Shown piece after piece: positions 1-12,700 of a stretch of 64,000 nucleotides of DNA (its first letter is position 1; the number at the start of each line of letters is the position of its first letter). Under the pieces are notes generated by a model. It was not told the origin of the DNA. It was given only the letters and a program-made list of their open reading frames with translations, and did no database searches. The translations under genes and the position numbers were made by a program. The stretch lies in NCBI GenBank assembly GCA_963675135.1, contig OY776132.1, positions 5,704,001-5,768,000 on the forward strand, in the 5' to 3' direction. Source of the stretch: Galeopsis tetrahit (Eukaryota > Streptophyta > Magnoliopsida > Lamiales > Lamiaceae).

Positions 1-52
1 TCCTAGCTATGATGCCAACATACATTATTTAATCTGTGTATGTGTTGATGCA

Positions 53-3000
53 TCAAAATTTTGAGATACTCTGAAGCCTGTAAAGTCTCGAGTAAATTCC
101 TTCACAGTCATTGTCTGCTATTAGTGCTGCATGTGTACCCATTTCCACAACCTTGCCCTTGTCCATAACAAATATGGTATCTGAGTTTATCACAGTTGAA
201 AGCCTGTGTGCAACTGTAACATGTGTTGTCCTCAGTTTTAATGATTCCAGAGCACATATCACAGCTCTTTCAGACTCGGCATCTAGCGCGCTTGTGGCTT
301 CATCAAGAAGCACTATCGCTGGCTTTTTCAGGAGAACCCTTGCAATGGCTACTCTTTGCTTTTGCCCACCTGAAAGCTGGCATCCCTTTTCCCCGACGGA
401 TGTGTCATATCCTCCTGGGAGATTACTTATGACCTCGTGTATGTTAGCATGTTTTGATGCTTGTATGATTTCAGCTTCAGAAGCTCCTTCGTTTCCGTAG
501 CGTATATTGTCTCTAATTGAGCAACTGAAGAGAAGTGGCTCTTGCTGCACCAAGCCAACTTGTGCTCTCAGCTGGCGTAGATTATATCCTTTTATATCCT
601 TCCCATCGATGAGAACTTCTCCTTCATTTACGTCGTAAAATCTGAGGAGAAGAGCTAAAACAGAGGACTTCCCTGCTCCACTTGGTCCAACTAGAGCAAC
701 TTTTGATCCAGCTTCAATTTTCAAGTTGAAATTGTCAAGTATGGTCATCTCTGCTCTTGAAGGGTATGCGAAACGAACATTTTGAAATTCGATTTCCCCC
801 TTGATGCTTTTGTAAGGCAATTGGTTTGGTTTGTCTGGCTCGATCTCAGTCTCTCGATCAAGGGTCTGGAACACTGGTGTTAGTATGCTGATGGCAGAGA
901 GAACATTTGGTATCACTGTCCAAAGTTCTGTTATTGATGGTATTGTGAGAGAGAATATCTGATACGATCTTATTCCATCCTCGAAGCTAGCTTGTCGTCT
1001 CTCGACAAGAATTGTCGTATACCATAATGCAACAGCATTAGCAATGCTCAATAAGCAAAGAGATACACCTTGAATGATCCCGAATTTGATACTTTGTATC
1101 CTTTTTTTCGCGAGTGGCGTCTTCAGAGTAGCATTCGCCTTCTCAATCACATGTTCTTCCTGGCAAAAGGAGGCAATTGTTTTTATATTGGTTGTTGATT
1201 CAGAAGCATGGGCAACCAGTTCGGAATAAGCAGCATTACTACCACTTGTGAACCCTTTTGCTGACTTTGCTTGAATTAGCCCACCGACGAAGTGGCAAGG
1301 CATCACAGCCCAAGCAACTAAGCCCATCCTCCAGTTAACTCGAATGCTGACAATTGTTGCAATCAGTATTGAGGAGATGCATTGAACAATAACAGAGATA
1401 CGGTCGGATATAATGGTCTTGACTGTGGATGTTTGGCCGATGACCTGTGCTGTAAGGGAGCCTACATTGTTTTCAGGCTTCTCAAACCAAGCCAATTCAT
1501 TTTGAAGTATAGCTGCAGGATGAAGTTGGTTCATATGAATACAATGAAAGTTCTCATGCTGGTGGAAATAAATCGATCATAACAATACCTGAATATAAAG
1601 CTCGTCTGAGATTTGTCGTGGCTTGCTCTCCAACCACTCCAAAGAAATAATGCTGCACAGTGTGGGCGAACAACGACAAAAGTCCTATTGACGACAATAA
1701 TATTGAGTACATTCCTACTTGGTGTTTTGGATCATTTTCGTAGTATGCTACTCCTATTGTTATGATGAAGAACCCAAACACGGGTTTAGATATGCCTGCT
1801 AAAGCTGCTGCAGAAGAGCCAAAGCCAATTTTTAGAGCATCTCTTTTCTTTAAGCCAAACCAGATTCTGAAGAATATAGGTATTTCTGATCCTTCTTTTA
1901 TCTCCTCTTTCTTGAGGGAGTGTTGTGGAGTTGTATTTGCTTCCCTGGGTTGATTGATTTGGTCGACGAACTGAGATGAAATTTCAGTCTGTATACCTAC
2001 TACTTCTTCCATTGGATCTTCTACTCTACAGAGAGAGAAACTATTCTCTTGGCTTATATTCTGCATTTGAAATAGGCTGTGGTAAAATGTATTGCGACGA
2101 AGCAAATCATAATGTGTTCCTGTCTCTGCAACTCTTCCGTTCTCTACAACGACAATCATATCTGCATTAACAATGGTGGATAATCTGTGTGCAATCAAGA
2201 TGACTGTCTTCCCTTGCATTGCTGTCTCAAGGGCTTCTTGAACTAGCTTTTCTGATTCTGTATCGAGGGCACTGGTGGCTTCATCAAGTAAAAGAATCGG
2301 AGGATTCTTTAGGATAGCTCGTGCAATTGCTATTCTCTGCTTCTGTCCACCTGATAGTTGGACTCCCCTTTGTCCTACCTATAACAAATACGAAGTTATG
2401 AATTTGAAACCGATGATCTATTGTTCTGTTAGAATGTTGCTGGTTTCTAACCTTGGTAAAGTATTGATCCGGAAACTGGGATATAAAAGAGTGCGCATTC
2501 GCCATTTGAGCTGCTCTAAGGAGTTGATCATCATCTGCATTCGGGTTGCCTGCTTTAATGTTGTCCTTGATGTTGCCAGAAAACAGCGATGGCTCCTGCG
2601 AAACTAGTCCGATGTTTCTCCTGAGGGACTTCAACTCAAGGTCCCTTATGTTGTGGTTGTCAATGAGAATCTCACCTGCAAATTTCCAGCTCATTTAGAC
2701 TTCTTTTTTTTATTAAAACCAGGCAGTTTATGCACATCTTGGTACCGTTTAAAGGATCGTAGAATCTTGTTATAAGTGACACGATGGTGCTCTTTCCACA
2801 TCCGCTACTTCCAACGAGTGCCACCACTTTTCCTGCTGGTATTGATAAAGAAAATCCTTGAAGGATTAACATTTTTTTCCTCGACGGATAAGCAAAGTGA
2901 ACATCACGTATATCAATGCTGCCAACGACGAGGTCTAGTTTCTTCCCCTCTTTGTTCGTGTATATCAATGGTTTTCTTTCAATCACTTGAAAAACTTCCT

Positions 3001-5009
3001 TTCCTGCAGCTTTAGCTTGATGGAATATTTGCATGTCTGGTGCAGCATTTGTGAGATATCTGAAATTGCGAATGGAAAAGTTTAAAGCCCGAGAAAACTT
3101 GATTATATGTACGAAGTTCGTTTCTTACATTGCTCCATAGAGAATGCTTATAACGACAATAAGAATGTCTCCTCCACGTGCTCTCCCAGCCGCTACGACA
3201 ACAGCTCCAACCCATACGATTAGAGCCCATGAACAGAATGTTGCAACTTGGAACATACCTGTTCCAGTTCCCTTTATGAATGCCTCACTCTTGCTTAGAC
3301 TTAGTTGCTCTTCTAATCTCTCTGTGAAGGATTTAATAGCTGAATTTTCTCCAACAAATGCAAACACTGTTTTGATGTGCGAAATCGACTGCTCTACCAC
3401 TGCAGTTGCCTCTTCAAGAAACGATATCCTTGTTGCTGAAATGGTATTCATTTTCGTCGTATAAGTAGCACCAATTGTGAGAATCATGGGGACAACGAGT
3501 AACGATAAAAGCGACACTTCCCAGCAGGATATAAAAGCAATCAAGACGCCCGAAAAGAAAGTCGCAAAGCATGATAGAAAATGCCCCAACTGTCAGCCAG
3601 AGGACATACATTGTAAGTAAATATTTTCTTATTCTGTTGTGCAACAAAAAACATTATATTTCACTTGATGATTATAAAAGATTTACGAGGTTCGATCAAC
3701 GTAGTGTCAGGTAGTTACCTTCTCACCAATTGCATCCTGAATGATAGACATATGACTACTTATACCATTGATTATTTTTCCATTTGTTAAATCAGTATCA
3801 AAGGCTCCAATCTCTTGGCTAAGGACAGCTTTTAGAAATGTTAATCTTAGCCGTCTTACTTGTCTTTCGCTTGTGTACATCCAGCATCCTACCTCTGCAT
3901 TTGAATTAGCAACTCTTATAACAAACAAAACAAATGAATGGTGATGAGTATTTATAGGGAAAAACATGCATTGCTGGCCAGTGAGTAGGGATGACAATGA
4001 GGCAGAGCAGGACGAGTATCTCAATATCCAAACCCTGCGCATATACACAGCTGCCCTGCCCTGTCCCATGCTCTGGTACGGGGCAGCATTTTAAGACCTG
4101 CTCTGCGCAGGTACCAACCTGCCCCACGCTCGATACGGGGCGGTTTTTGAGTCCCGCCCCGCCCTGTGCTCCTCCAGTAAAATAAGTCTCATGAAATAAG
4201 TTAAACATTAAAATTCACCGTTTTAATTTGAAAATATGGGTATAAAACTAGGTTTAATTTACTTAATTATTTTATTATTATATATCGATCTTTGAATTTG
4301 GGGCAGGACAGGGCTGAGCAATAAATATATAAACTCTTGCATGCCCTGCTCTCTGTGCGGAGTGGGGCTGACTTGCCCTGTTTTTAGAATGGGGCAGGGT
4401 AGGGCAGGGCGAGTCCAAATATCTCCAGGGCAGGGCGGCTTCGAGGCAGGTCATTTTACCATCCCTACCCGTGAAGTCAAAAGCCGTTGAAATTTATTTC
4501 CGGGGCAGCTCTTGGATGGCAAAATGCAACAATTTGTGTACTTGTTGCCCAAATAAAAAAGATGAAATCAAACATGTTCATACTATGTAATTTCCTTTTT
4601 ATATTACCTAGTATTCCAGCTGGTAATGTTGCAAAAGCCATGTACCATACATAAGGAACAACCTGGTGAAGCAGAGAGAATATCATTTTTGCACTTGGAT
4701 ACTCTGTGCAGACTATCAGCAGCTAAGTAAATATATACTTACCTTATTAAGTGCCTTAACCATTTCATCTATATCATTAACGTGGTTGCCAAATGCATCG
4801 AGTGCTTTCCCGAGCAGAAAATACCCGACGGGCTGGGCGAAACCGTGGACAACGGACCCCAACGTACCAAGAGCCATCAAAATCCAATCCGTCTCGTCCG
4901 CGTGGCTCAAAAGTTTATAATACGGCAAGGTTTGAGACCCGGCATCCTTTCTTGACTTCTTCTCTGCTGCAATTTGCATGTTTTCTAAAATTTGAATGTT
5001 GTTATGCAT
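53..5009 (-). CDS. ABCB-type (P-glycoprotein/MDR) full-size ABC transporter, 8 exons, intact
   Basis: Complement of join(53..1511+1512 as one exon 53..1512, 1589..2378, 2452..2675, 2746..3059, 3129..3589, 3719..3894, 4608..4662, 4743..5009). Every intron is GT-AG, and the exons total 3,747 nt (1,248 residues plus stop) with coherent phases. The layout is TMD-NBD-TMD-NBD. NBD1 has Walker A GSSGCGKST (about 403-411), LSGGQ (507-511) and Walker B ILLLDE (527-532). NBD2 has GPSGAGKSS (1038-1046), LSGGQ (1142-1146) and IVLLDE (1162-1167). Length and order match plant ABCB exporters, which move auxin, secondary metabolites or xenobiotics across the plasma membrane; the substrate cannot be read here. 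The start at 5009 gives a short cytosolic tail; an in-frame Met at residue 11 is an alternative. The gene looks functional. Confidence 0.93.
3986..4467. mobile_element. hAT-like MITE in ABCB intron 2
   Basis: A GC-rich 482-bp block in the AT-rich intron begins TAGGGATGACAAT and ends ATTTTACCATCCCTA, so its termini are short inverted repeats (TAGGGATG). The flanking 8-mers CCAGTGAG and CCCGTGAA agree at 6 of 8 positions, as an aged 8-bp hAT target duplication would. The interior is runs of GGGGCAGGGC-like sequence seen in many dispersed plant repeats. No coding capacity. The hAT assignment rests on the 8-bp duplication and is moderate. Confidence 0.55.
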
Positions 5010-5268
5010 GCAAATGTTTTGGATTGCTTTTATAATCTATTGCTAACAAGAAATATTGTCTGAATGCCCCTTAGTATTGCAATTAAAGACTTTTAGCTAA
5101 AAAAACTATAATGACAGAATTTATGTCATTAAAAATCAATTTTCTTGTAGCGTTTGAAGTGTTGGTGGCTTAGTTACAAAAGGACACACATAACGGCCAA
5201 CATTGTTCTTAGTTTACTAGATTATGTGTTTGCAATTAGATTTTTATGTCTAAACAAACATTAATTGG
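4948..5268 (-). repeat. ABCB exon 1 start and 5' flank, duplicated inverted at 9291-9698
   Basis: This stretch covers the first codons of the ABCB gene and about 260 bp upstream, including the putative promoter/5' leader. An opposite-strand copy lies at 9291-9698, sharing the run of sequence from the codons for KKSR back past ATGCATAAC and a TGACAGAAT-containing foldback. No TATA box at a sensible distance could be assigned with confidence. Confidence 0.75.
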
Positions 5269-5657
5269 TAAGTGATGTGTTGGACGATTCCTAATTGACA
5301 ATGGGATCTAACTACAAGATTCAAATCATCGAATCCTATGAATATTTCTTGATTCATCGAATCCAAGAGGTTGGAATTAAACAATGCTTTCATAATTTGA
5401 ATATATTAATTAATATTCATAACAATAACATTGTTGCATATTGACCACTTTTTAACGATGTGTTACTACTTTGTCCATATGCAACTTAACTCATTCTCAT
5501 CACCAATAAAGAAATTAAAACAGTAAGTAGGCAAAGCTCATTCCTAATCACCCCACTAATCCAAACATGGTCAAGATAAGCATCTACTTGTTCAAATACG
5601 GAGAAATTCCTTTCATCTTTGACAGGTAGTAAAGGGCAAGGTCTAACATTCTGAATA

Positions 5658-5879
5658 TCAGTTTTTCGAACGGATTATTTTCGGTAACCAAATCGAGGAA
5701 CTCCACGTAGAGTAGCCTCCGAGAGAGGAATCTGGTGGTGGCGGAACCACAGTTCCAGAGAAATAAACATCTTCCAAACCTTTATCATCATGGGTTCGTA
5801 CCTCCACCAAACAACCTTCTGGAAAGAGAAAGCGCCCACGGCGCCGGTCGTCGGAAGTTGGAATCAGCTGCAATTTCAT
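5658..5879 (-). pseudogene. Possible Agenet-like domain fragment
   Basis: A 73-codon reading frame contains FPEGCLVEVRTHDDKGLEDV followed by YFSGTVVPP, which resembles the start of an Agenet (plant Tudor-like) domain, the module DUF724-type and chromatin-reader proteins use. There is only about half a domain, no splice donor I can defend, and the frame sits about 650 bp upstream of the ABCB gene on the same strand. It is either the first exon of an unmodelled gene or, more likely, a relic. The family call is by eye only. Confidence 0.3.
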
Positions 5880-5884
5880 GGCAT

Positions 5885-7890
5885 AAACTTACTCCCATTT
5901 CCATTTCCTGACTACAAATTTATACTATTAAATGTTTTGAAGAATGGTTTCAGATACATGCACTCATCGCGTGTGATTCATTAGACATATCTGACACATG
6001 AAATTGCCGCTAATCTTTCGTCCTGAAAGCTATCGTGAACAGTTTTGACAACGAAACAAGTATTATTTTAAGACGTACATTTGCCTCCACTAATCCCCCG
6101 TTTCGGTGAAAGCTCTTATTTTAAGACGTACGTTTTCCCTCCCTCCACTAATCCCTCCGTTCTAGTGAAAGATCCTGTGAACGGTTTTGGCACGAAGTAC
6201 ATTTTCCCTCCATAACTTTTTTTTATACTAATCTTAAATTTATTAAAATATTATATTTTTAAAATGAGAAATTGGCCTATTGAATTAAAATTTAAAATAA
6301 TAAAATTTATTTTTTACGAGAGGATAAAAATAAAATAAAAAAATGAGAAAAAAGAGGAAAGTGTGTGTAAGTGGAAAAGGACAATAAAAGGTAGATCATA
6401 TAAAAGAAAAAAACTTAGGACCATAAGCTCACAGGTGGAGCTAGAGGCCGGAGTGCCATTAAAACCTTGTTTGGGAAAACCTCCTTAATGTGTAAGTGGA
6501 AAAGGAAAAATAATAAAGCAGAGAAAAAAAAACGCCTAAAATAATTTATAATAAATTTTCTTATTATTATTAGTACTATTATTATATTATATTATATTAT
6601 GAATATTTAATTTATAATCTTTAATCATCACTTATTTATACGGTCTTCTCGAATAAAAATGAGTTTTGAAATCATTGTTGTTATGATGGTTATCTAAAAT
6701 GTGATCATATAAAATAATACTAACAATTATGGAAAAATACGTTTATGATTTAAATACGTACTTTACTTAGACAAAAACTTATATGCAATATTGATCAATT
6801 AGGTCAAATGATTAAAATTCGCGGGTCAATCTTAATTTTAATATTCATTTTCACTCTAAAATATTACTATGTTACTACATGACATAAAATTTGTCACTAA
6901 CCAAAAGTGTATTACTACAAGTCCAAAAATATTCTGAACACTTATTTTTTTTTTTAGCAAAATTATTAAAATAATTCTGACTTATTCGTCTACTACATGA
7001 CTAAAAAAACAATGTTACTACAAGACCAAAATTTTATCACCCAAGGTCAAAAATGTATTACTATATGTCCAAAAATATTCTGGACATTTAATTTTTTGGA
7101 TGAATTTACAGAATGTTTTGACATGTATGTTTTGACATGTAGTATTAAATTTTTGGCCTTGTAGTGGTAATTTTTTGATCTTGAAGTAACAATATTTTGG
7201 TCATGTAGGAAATCACCTGTTCCAACACGCGAATTTTATGGGCAATCCGAATCTGGGCTTATGACCGCAAATTTTTAAAATTATCTTAATTTGACTTTTA
7301 GGTTAAAACTCTTTTTTCCGTTGGTCAATGACAGATTGAGATTGAGTAACAGAGTGATCAATTTTGATAGAATATAATAATTGGGTGACCAAAGGATAAA
7401 AGTGAGTGACCAAAATTAATATTTTGCCAATAAATAATTTTTTTTTTGAAAGATTTTTTTTTTTGAAAGCATAAAATAAATAAATTAAATTTGGATTTTC
7501 TTTCAGATTTTTTTTTTAATGTAATCAACCGTGGAGAGGCACAACTTCCAACTCTTCTCATAAATAACTAATTTTATTAGTATAATTTTATTCAATAGGC
7601 GGCGCGGCTCTTCAGCGTTCATACAAACAACCCACATAAGAAAATGAAACGAGTCAGAAAATGTTATTTTCTTATTATACTCAATAGACACGGAGGGAAG
7701 GGGGTGTCGGGGCACTGCCTCCTCACATTTTTCAATTTTTTAAATAATTTTTTTTAAATATATTATTTGATATATTTTTTTTAAAATTACAATTAATCTT
7801 TGTATATATTTAATGTGTCTCATCTCAAAATTTTCTTATTCATATTATTCATATTTAAATAAAATGTTATTTTCTGACTCGTTTCATTTA
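5885..7890. other. AT-rich intergenic DNA with one short tandem duplication
   Basis: No gene is supported here. At about 6060-6190 a ~60-bp segment (TTTTAAGACGTAC...CCTCCACTAATCC) is repeated almost in tandem. The remainder is low-complexity AT-rich sequence with dispersed copies of phrases such as ACTACAAGTCCAAAAATATTCTG (about 6910-7090), probably decayed transposon DNA. Confidence 0.6.
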
Positions 7891-7899
7891 AAGTATGTA

Positions 7900-8117
7900 C
7901 TCTCTCTGTCCATAGGAATTTGCATACTTTTCATATATGGATGTCCCATACCAATTTGCACACTTCATAAAAGAAAATATTGTCATAACCCTCACCCTCA
8001 AAATATACCCATATTTACCCATATGTCATTACTTTTTCACACTCAACCTACCTTTTACTTTACTTTATTAAAATGTGTGTCATCCCAGAGGTGCAAATTC
8101 CCCTGGGACGGAGGGAG
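7900..8117. mobile_element. Stowaway (Tc1/mariner) MITE
   Basis: The element starts CTCTCTCTGTCC and ends GGGACGGAGGGAG, an inverted repeat of the Stowaway consensus CTCCCTCCGTCCC, and it is flanked by TA on both sides. It is 218 bp and non-coding. Confidence 0.85.
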
Positions 8118-8169
8118 TACAATAATAAAAATAAATTATTAGTAAATCATCATATAATATTTAAATTAA

Positions 8170-8920
8170 GGGTCCGGTTATACACACACAAGGTTATTGA
8201 GAATTAGTCTTCCCTCCCCCTGCCCAAGCGGCACCGGCCTCCCTTCCCCTCGTCGTCGACCTCCCCTACCGGGCTCCACCGTAAAAAAATTTGTCTCCGC
8301 ATCTAGCCGTCGCCGCCGTTCGCACCCCTCCCCGTCGTGCCACGTCCGCCCCTCTCCCTTGCCACCGTGTCCGCCACTTCCCCTCCCTCGCCGCTCGCGT
8401 TCACTCCTTCCAAGCCGCGCCGCGTCTCACCTCCGATCCCTGCTTCCGATAAGTTTAGGAAAAAATAGATATATATGGTTTGTACATATTTTTGGAAAAT
8501 AATACTATTAGGGTTTGTAGAGTTTGTACAGATTAAATGTATTAGAATTTTTTTAGATCCAAAAATATATATTTTTTTGATTTTTTTGTGTTTGTTCCAA
8601 ATTTTTTGTCGAATACAATTACTTTGTTGGAATTTTTGTATTTGTTTGAAATTTTTTGTAGAAATACATTAATTTTTTCAATTTTTTTTAAAAAAAATGT
8701 TTGTGTTTGTCCAAAAGTTTTTGTCGAATTTAATTTTTTTTTTCTGGTAATTTTGATTTCTTATAAGTTTTGGATGTTTTATGGATTGGTGGGTATACTC
8801 ATCTACCATTTTTTTTAAAAATTTCATCCGTGGGTATATTGGACATTTTATGCACCCTTTAATTGATTTTTTTCAAAGGGGGTGTGCTCAATAAGTCCGT
8901 ATATGCATATAACCGTGGCC
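8170..8920. mobile_element. Mutator-like element carrying a GC-rich insert
   Basis: The termini GGGTCCGGTTATACACACAC and (reverse complement) GGCCACGGTTATATGCATAT are diverged inverted repeats that both run into GGTTATTGAG/CTTATTGAG. The flanks TTAAATTAA and TTAAATTGA form a 9-bp duplication with one change, the Mutator signature. The interior at 8200-8450 is strikingly GC-rich (rich in CCG/CTCC) against an AT-rich background, as in Pack-MULEs that captured gene 5' ends. No protein family is recognisable. A related terminus occurs at about 13550-13740. Confidence 0.65.
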
Positions 8921-9048
8921 TTAAATTGAACTATAAAACATTAAACGGGCTTGCAAGCTAGCCCCTACACTATAGGGCTCGGTCCTATAGGGCTTCGTGC
9001 TAAATAGTCAGGGTTAGAATGACCCAATTTTAAATACAGTAGATTATA

Positions 9049-9170
9049 GACAAAGTGGGATAGCTCAAGTGGTTAGAGCACCACTACCTAGACATTAGGT
9101 CCTGGGTTCGAGTCATGGGGAGGGAAAAAAAAGGGATGGGTATTTAACTTCCATAAAAAAAAATAAAAAA
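9049..9170 (+). mobile_element. tRNA-derived SINE with 17-bp target duplication
   Basis: The body contains a pol III A box (TAGCTCAAGTGG) and B box (GGTTCGAGTC) spaced as in a tRNA, followed by an A-rich tail. Both flanks carry the identical 17-mer AAATACAGTAGATTATA (9032-9048 and 9171-9187), which defines the insertion exactly. The lack of decay in the duplication suggests a relatively recent event. Confidence 0.9.
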
Positions 9171-9290
9171 AAATACAGTAGATTATAAAAAGTTCACTCT
9201 CACCTTTTTTTTATTTAAACGGGTCGGACACTCGACCTGGCCCCCAGCCCTTTTAACGTCTCTAATACTAGGAGATAGTTTGTCCTATCA

Positions 9291-9698
9291 ACCAATGTTT
9301 GTTTAGACATAAAATCTAATTGCAAACACAAAATCTAGTAAACTAAGAACAATGTTGTCTGTTATGTGTGTCCTTTTGTAACTAAGCCGCCACCAACTAT
9401 AAGAAAATTCACTTTTAGTGACATAAATTCTGTCATTACAGCTTTTCTAGCTAAAATTTTTAATGACAGTAATTAACTTTTAGTGATAAGTTCTGTCTAA
9501 TTCTGTCACTAAAAACCAGTTTTATGTGCATGCCACTAATTTGTATATTACAATACTAATGGGCATTCAGATAACATTTCATGTTAGCAATGGATTATAA
9601 AAACAATCCAAAACATTTGCATGCATAACGCCATTCAAATTTTAGAAAACATGCAAATTTGAAAACATGCAAATTGCAGCAAAGAAGAAGTCAAGAAA
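9291..9698 (+). pseudogene. Inverted partial copy of ABCB promoter and first codons
   Basis: This plus-strand sequence repeats the ABCB 5' flank and start region (4948-5268 reversed). The copied frame begins ATGCATAACGCC. A local duplication of GAAAACATGCAAATT adds an in-frame stop, and the match ends at the AAGTCAAGAAA codons. The rest of exon 1 is absent. It is a dead 5' fragment of a former second ABCB copy or of a foldback duplication. Confidence 0.75.
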
Positions 9699-9799
9699 TA
9701 ATAGGGAATAAAAATATAGGAATAATATATTTTAATTTAGTCCACATCTTTTGTATTTATCTCTTTGATATGATCTCATCTCTCACGTTTATGTCACGA

Positions 9800-12700
9800 C
9801 ACCCGCTCCGGCGAAGTCGATCACCACATCTGGTGAATCGAATCCAAACCCAGCCTACGTTGCTTGGTTTGAGAAGGATCAGAAGATCCTTAATTAGTCT
9901 TCTTCTTTCTTCCCTGTCTGAAGAAGCCATGGCCGAGGTCATCGGCTGTGACACCTCGCGCTCCATCTGGGTCGCACTCGAGGCAGCCTACAGTCAGACC
10001 TCGGTCTCCCGCATCACTGAACTGTGGAATCAGCTCATCTCCCTTCGTCGTGGATCCACCTTCGTTGATGTCTTCAACAAGAAGTTTCGTGCTCTTTGCG
10101 ATCAACTCGCTTCCATCGGTAAGCTTATTGATGATGACGACAAGTGTCATTAGTTTCTTACCGGTCTCGGCCCCCAGTTCGCTGGTTTCTCTGTCACTCG
10201 CAAGGCTATGTCGCCTATGCCTGCCTTTCGAGACCTGATCCATCAAGCTTTAAACTATGAGCAGTTTACTCGCTCGATGGATTCCTCGTCCTCGTCCTCG
10301 CCCGTTCCAGCATTCTCTGCCTCTGCTCGCTTGGGTAAACCTGCTCGCCCTAACACCAAATCCCGTAACTTCTCCCCGCGGAATTCTGGTCGCCAGGCGC
10401 CCACTGGATCCTCGGCTAGTTGCTCTGCCCCTGCTTGCCAACCTCCCACTTGCCAGATCTGCCGCCAACAAGGTCATGATTATGCAAATCAATGTCCTGA
10501 CCGTTATGCTCGCCCTGCCCCTTCTGCGGCCAATCTTGCTCATGCCCTTGATTCTCAGTGTCATGTCTCGCACCCTTCTTCTTTGGATTGGTTCCTCGAT
10601 AGTGGTGCGTCCGCTCACATGACTCCTCGCTCGGTTGACCTGGAGAATTCTCACTCGTATTCTGGTAACGACAATGTTATTGTTGCTAATGGCTCTACTA
10701 TTTCGATCACTCATGTTGGGTCGTGTTTGGTTAATAAAGATGTCCGTTTGTTAGATGTGCTCGTCGTACCACATCTTACTAAGAAATTGTTATCCATTAG
10801 TAAGCTTACTTCAGACTTTCCTATTGATGTTTAATGACTCATTTGTCATTCAGAATCGGGCGACCAAGAAACCCTTGGCGAGGGGTCGGCACAGTCGAGG
10901 ACTCTATGCTCTGGAGCAGGGCACTCCAGCCCTGGTCGCTGCTTTACGGAGTTCGTCGCTGAAGGCTTCATTTGAGTGTTGGCCTCGTAGATTAGGCCAT
11001 GTTCCTATTTCTGTCGTTAAATTATTCCATAAATTGGGCTTATTATCCCTTACGTCTATTTTGCCCGAACCGGGCCTTTGCACTCCGTGTCAGTTGGCTA
11101 AGAGTAAAAAATTATCTTTTACATTAAATGAAAAACGAGCTTCTCATGTTTTGGACTTAGTTCACTGTGATCTTTGGGGACCTGCCCCTGTTGCTTCTAA
11201 TGACGGTTTTCGGTATTATGTGATTTTTCTGGATGATTTCTCCAGATTTACTTGGCTTTATCCTCTGCATGCCAAGTCTGAATTCCATGACGTATTTGTT
11301 CGGTTTCACACCTTTGTTTGCAATCAGTTTTCCACTTCCCTTAAGGCGTTCCAGAGTGATGGTGGAACTGAGTTTGTTAATGGTCGTGTTCGCAACTTTC
11401 TTGCCGACCATGGCATTCATCATCGCATCTCTTGTCCTTACACTCCTCAGCAGAATGGTCGCGCTGAGCGCAAACATCGACATATCACTGAAACTGGGTT
11501 ATCTTTATTATTTCAAATGAGCATGCCCGCCCACTTCTGGGTTGATGCCTTTTCCATAGCAGTCTACATTATCAACCGTTTGCCCACGCTTGTTCTTGGG
11601 GACAGGTCGCCCTTTCAGGTCCTGTTCGGCACTGCTCCGAACTTTGCCAACTTCAGGAATTTTGGTTGTCGAGTATTTTCGTATCTTCGTGACTATCACT
11701 ACAAAATTTGCCCCATATCGCGAGGGAAATTACTGAGAGAAAAAAATCCCTCACAAAAGGTGAGAGATTGGTGAGGGAATTAATGGGTGAGGGAAAATAC
11801 TAAGGGAAGAAAAAACCCTTGTTAAATGCTTAGGGAAATCAAATCCCTCAACATTTACTGAGGGATTTGGCAAGGGATTCAAAATTTAAAAATTGCTGAG
11901 GGATGGGCCCTCAATATTTGGACACGTCATTTAATCAAATTAATCAGAGTTAAATTCTTGAGGCCGGAAAATACGTGAACAATATAAATATTTATCTATA
12001 AATTATGAAACAAATTCTGTATATCTATATAAAAAAAAAAGTTTGGATACTAAATCATATATACATGGCCTTTAGGATTTTATTTTAAATAAAAATATAT
12101 ATTGTACTTGGTTTTCAGAAGTTTTAAACAATATAATTTACTATCCTTTTGAATTGGGAAATAGGATTATATAATTCAAATTATAAAATTGGGAAAGAGA
12201 ATTATACAATTATAATGTTAATTGATAACACATAAAAAGTTAATTAATCTATATATATGTGGAGGAGTAAAAATTAAACATAATTATTGATAATAAAATA
12301 TTTTATAATATTTGTATTGAAAAAATATAAAATGTATGTGTGTTACCAATTATAAAAAATAAGCAATCAAGTTTAAATTAAATAAATTAAAGAAAAAAAA
12401 ACTGAAAATATAACATATATGGATTGTATTTAAAATATAACGAAAATAGCTCCTAGTCCAATGGCAAAGGGGCTCCCATATGCATAATCAAGTTATTTAT
12501 TATTTATTTACTACATTTTCGCTAAGGGGAAATCCCTCGCCAAATATACTAAATTAAAAAATTAAAATAATTGAATTTCCCTTCTATTTTTTAGGGATAT
12601 TTTCCCTTTTTATTGCTGAGAGAAATATTCTCTTTCTATTTCTAAGGGATTTCCAGATTCTCTTTCTATACAATTGCTGAGGAACATTTTGTCTAGGGAA

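Noticed and set aside
5010..5060. TATAAAA on the minus strand just upstream of the ABCB ATG
   Set aside because: Only about 20 bp before the start codon, too close to act as the core promoter unless a downstream Met is used.
8197..8502. Open frame in the GC-rich block
   Set aside because: Low-complexity Pro/Arg/Ser composition, several overlapping frames, no domain; part of a Mutator-like element.
9056..9120. A tRNA-like sequence with A and B boxes
   Set aside because: It does not fold into a full cloverleaf in my reading, is followed by an A-rich tail and is bounded by a 17-bp target duplication, so it is a SINE and not a tRNA gene.
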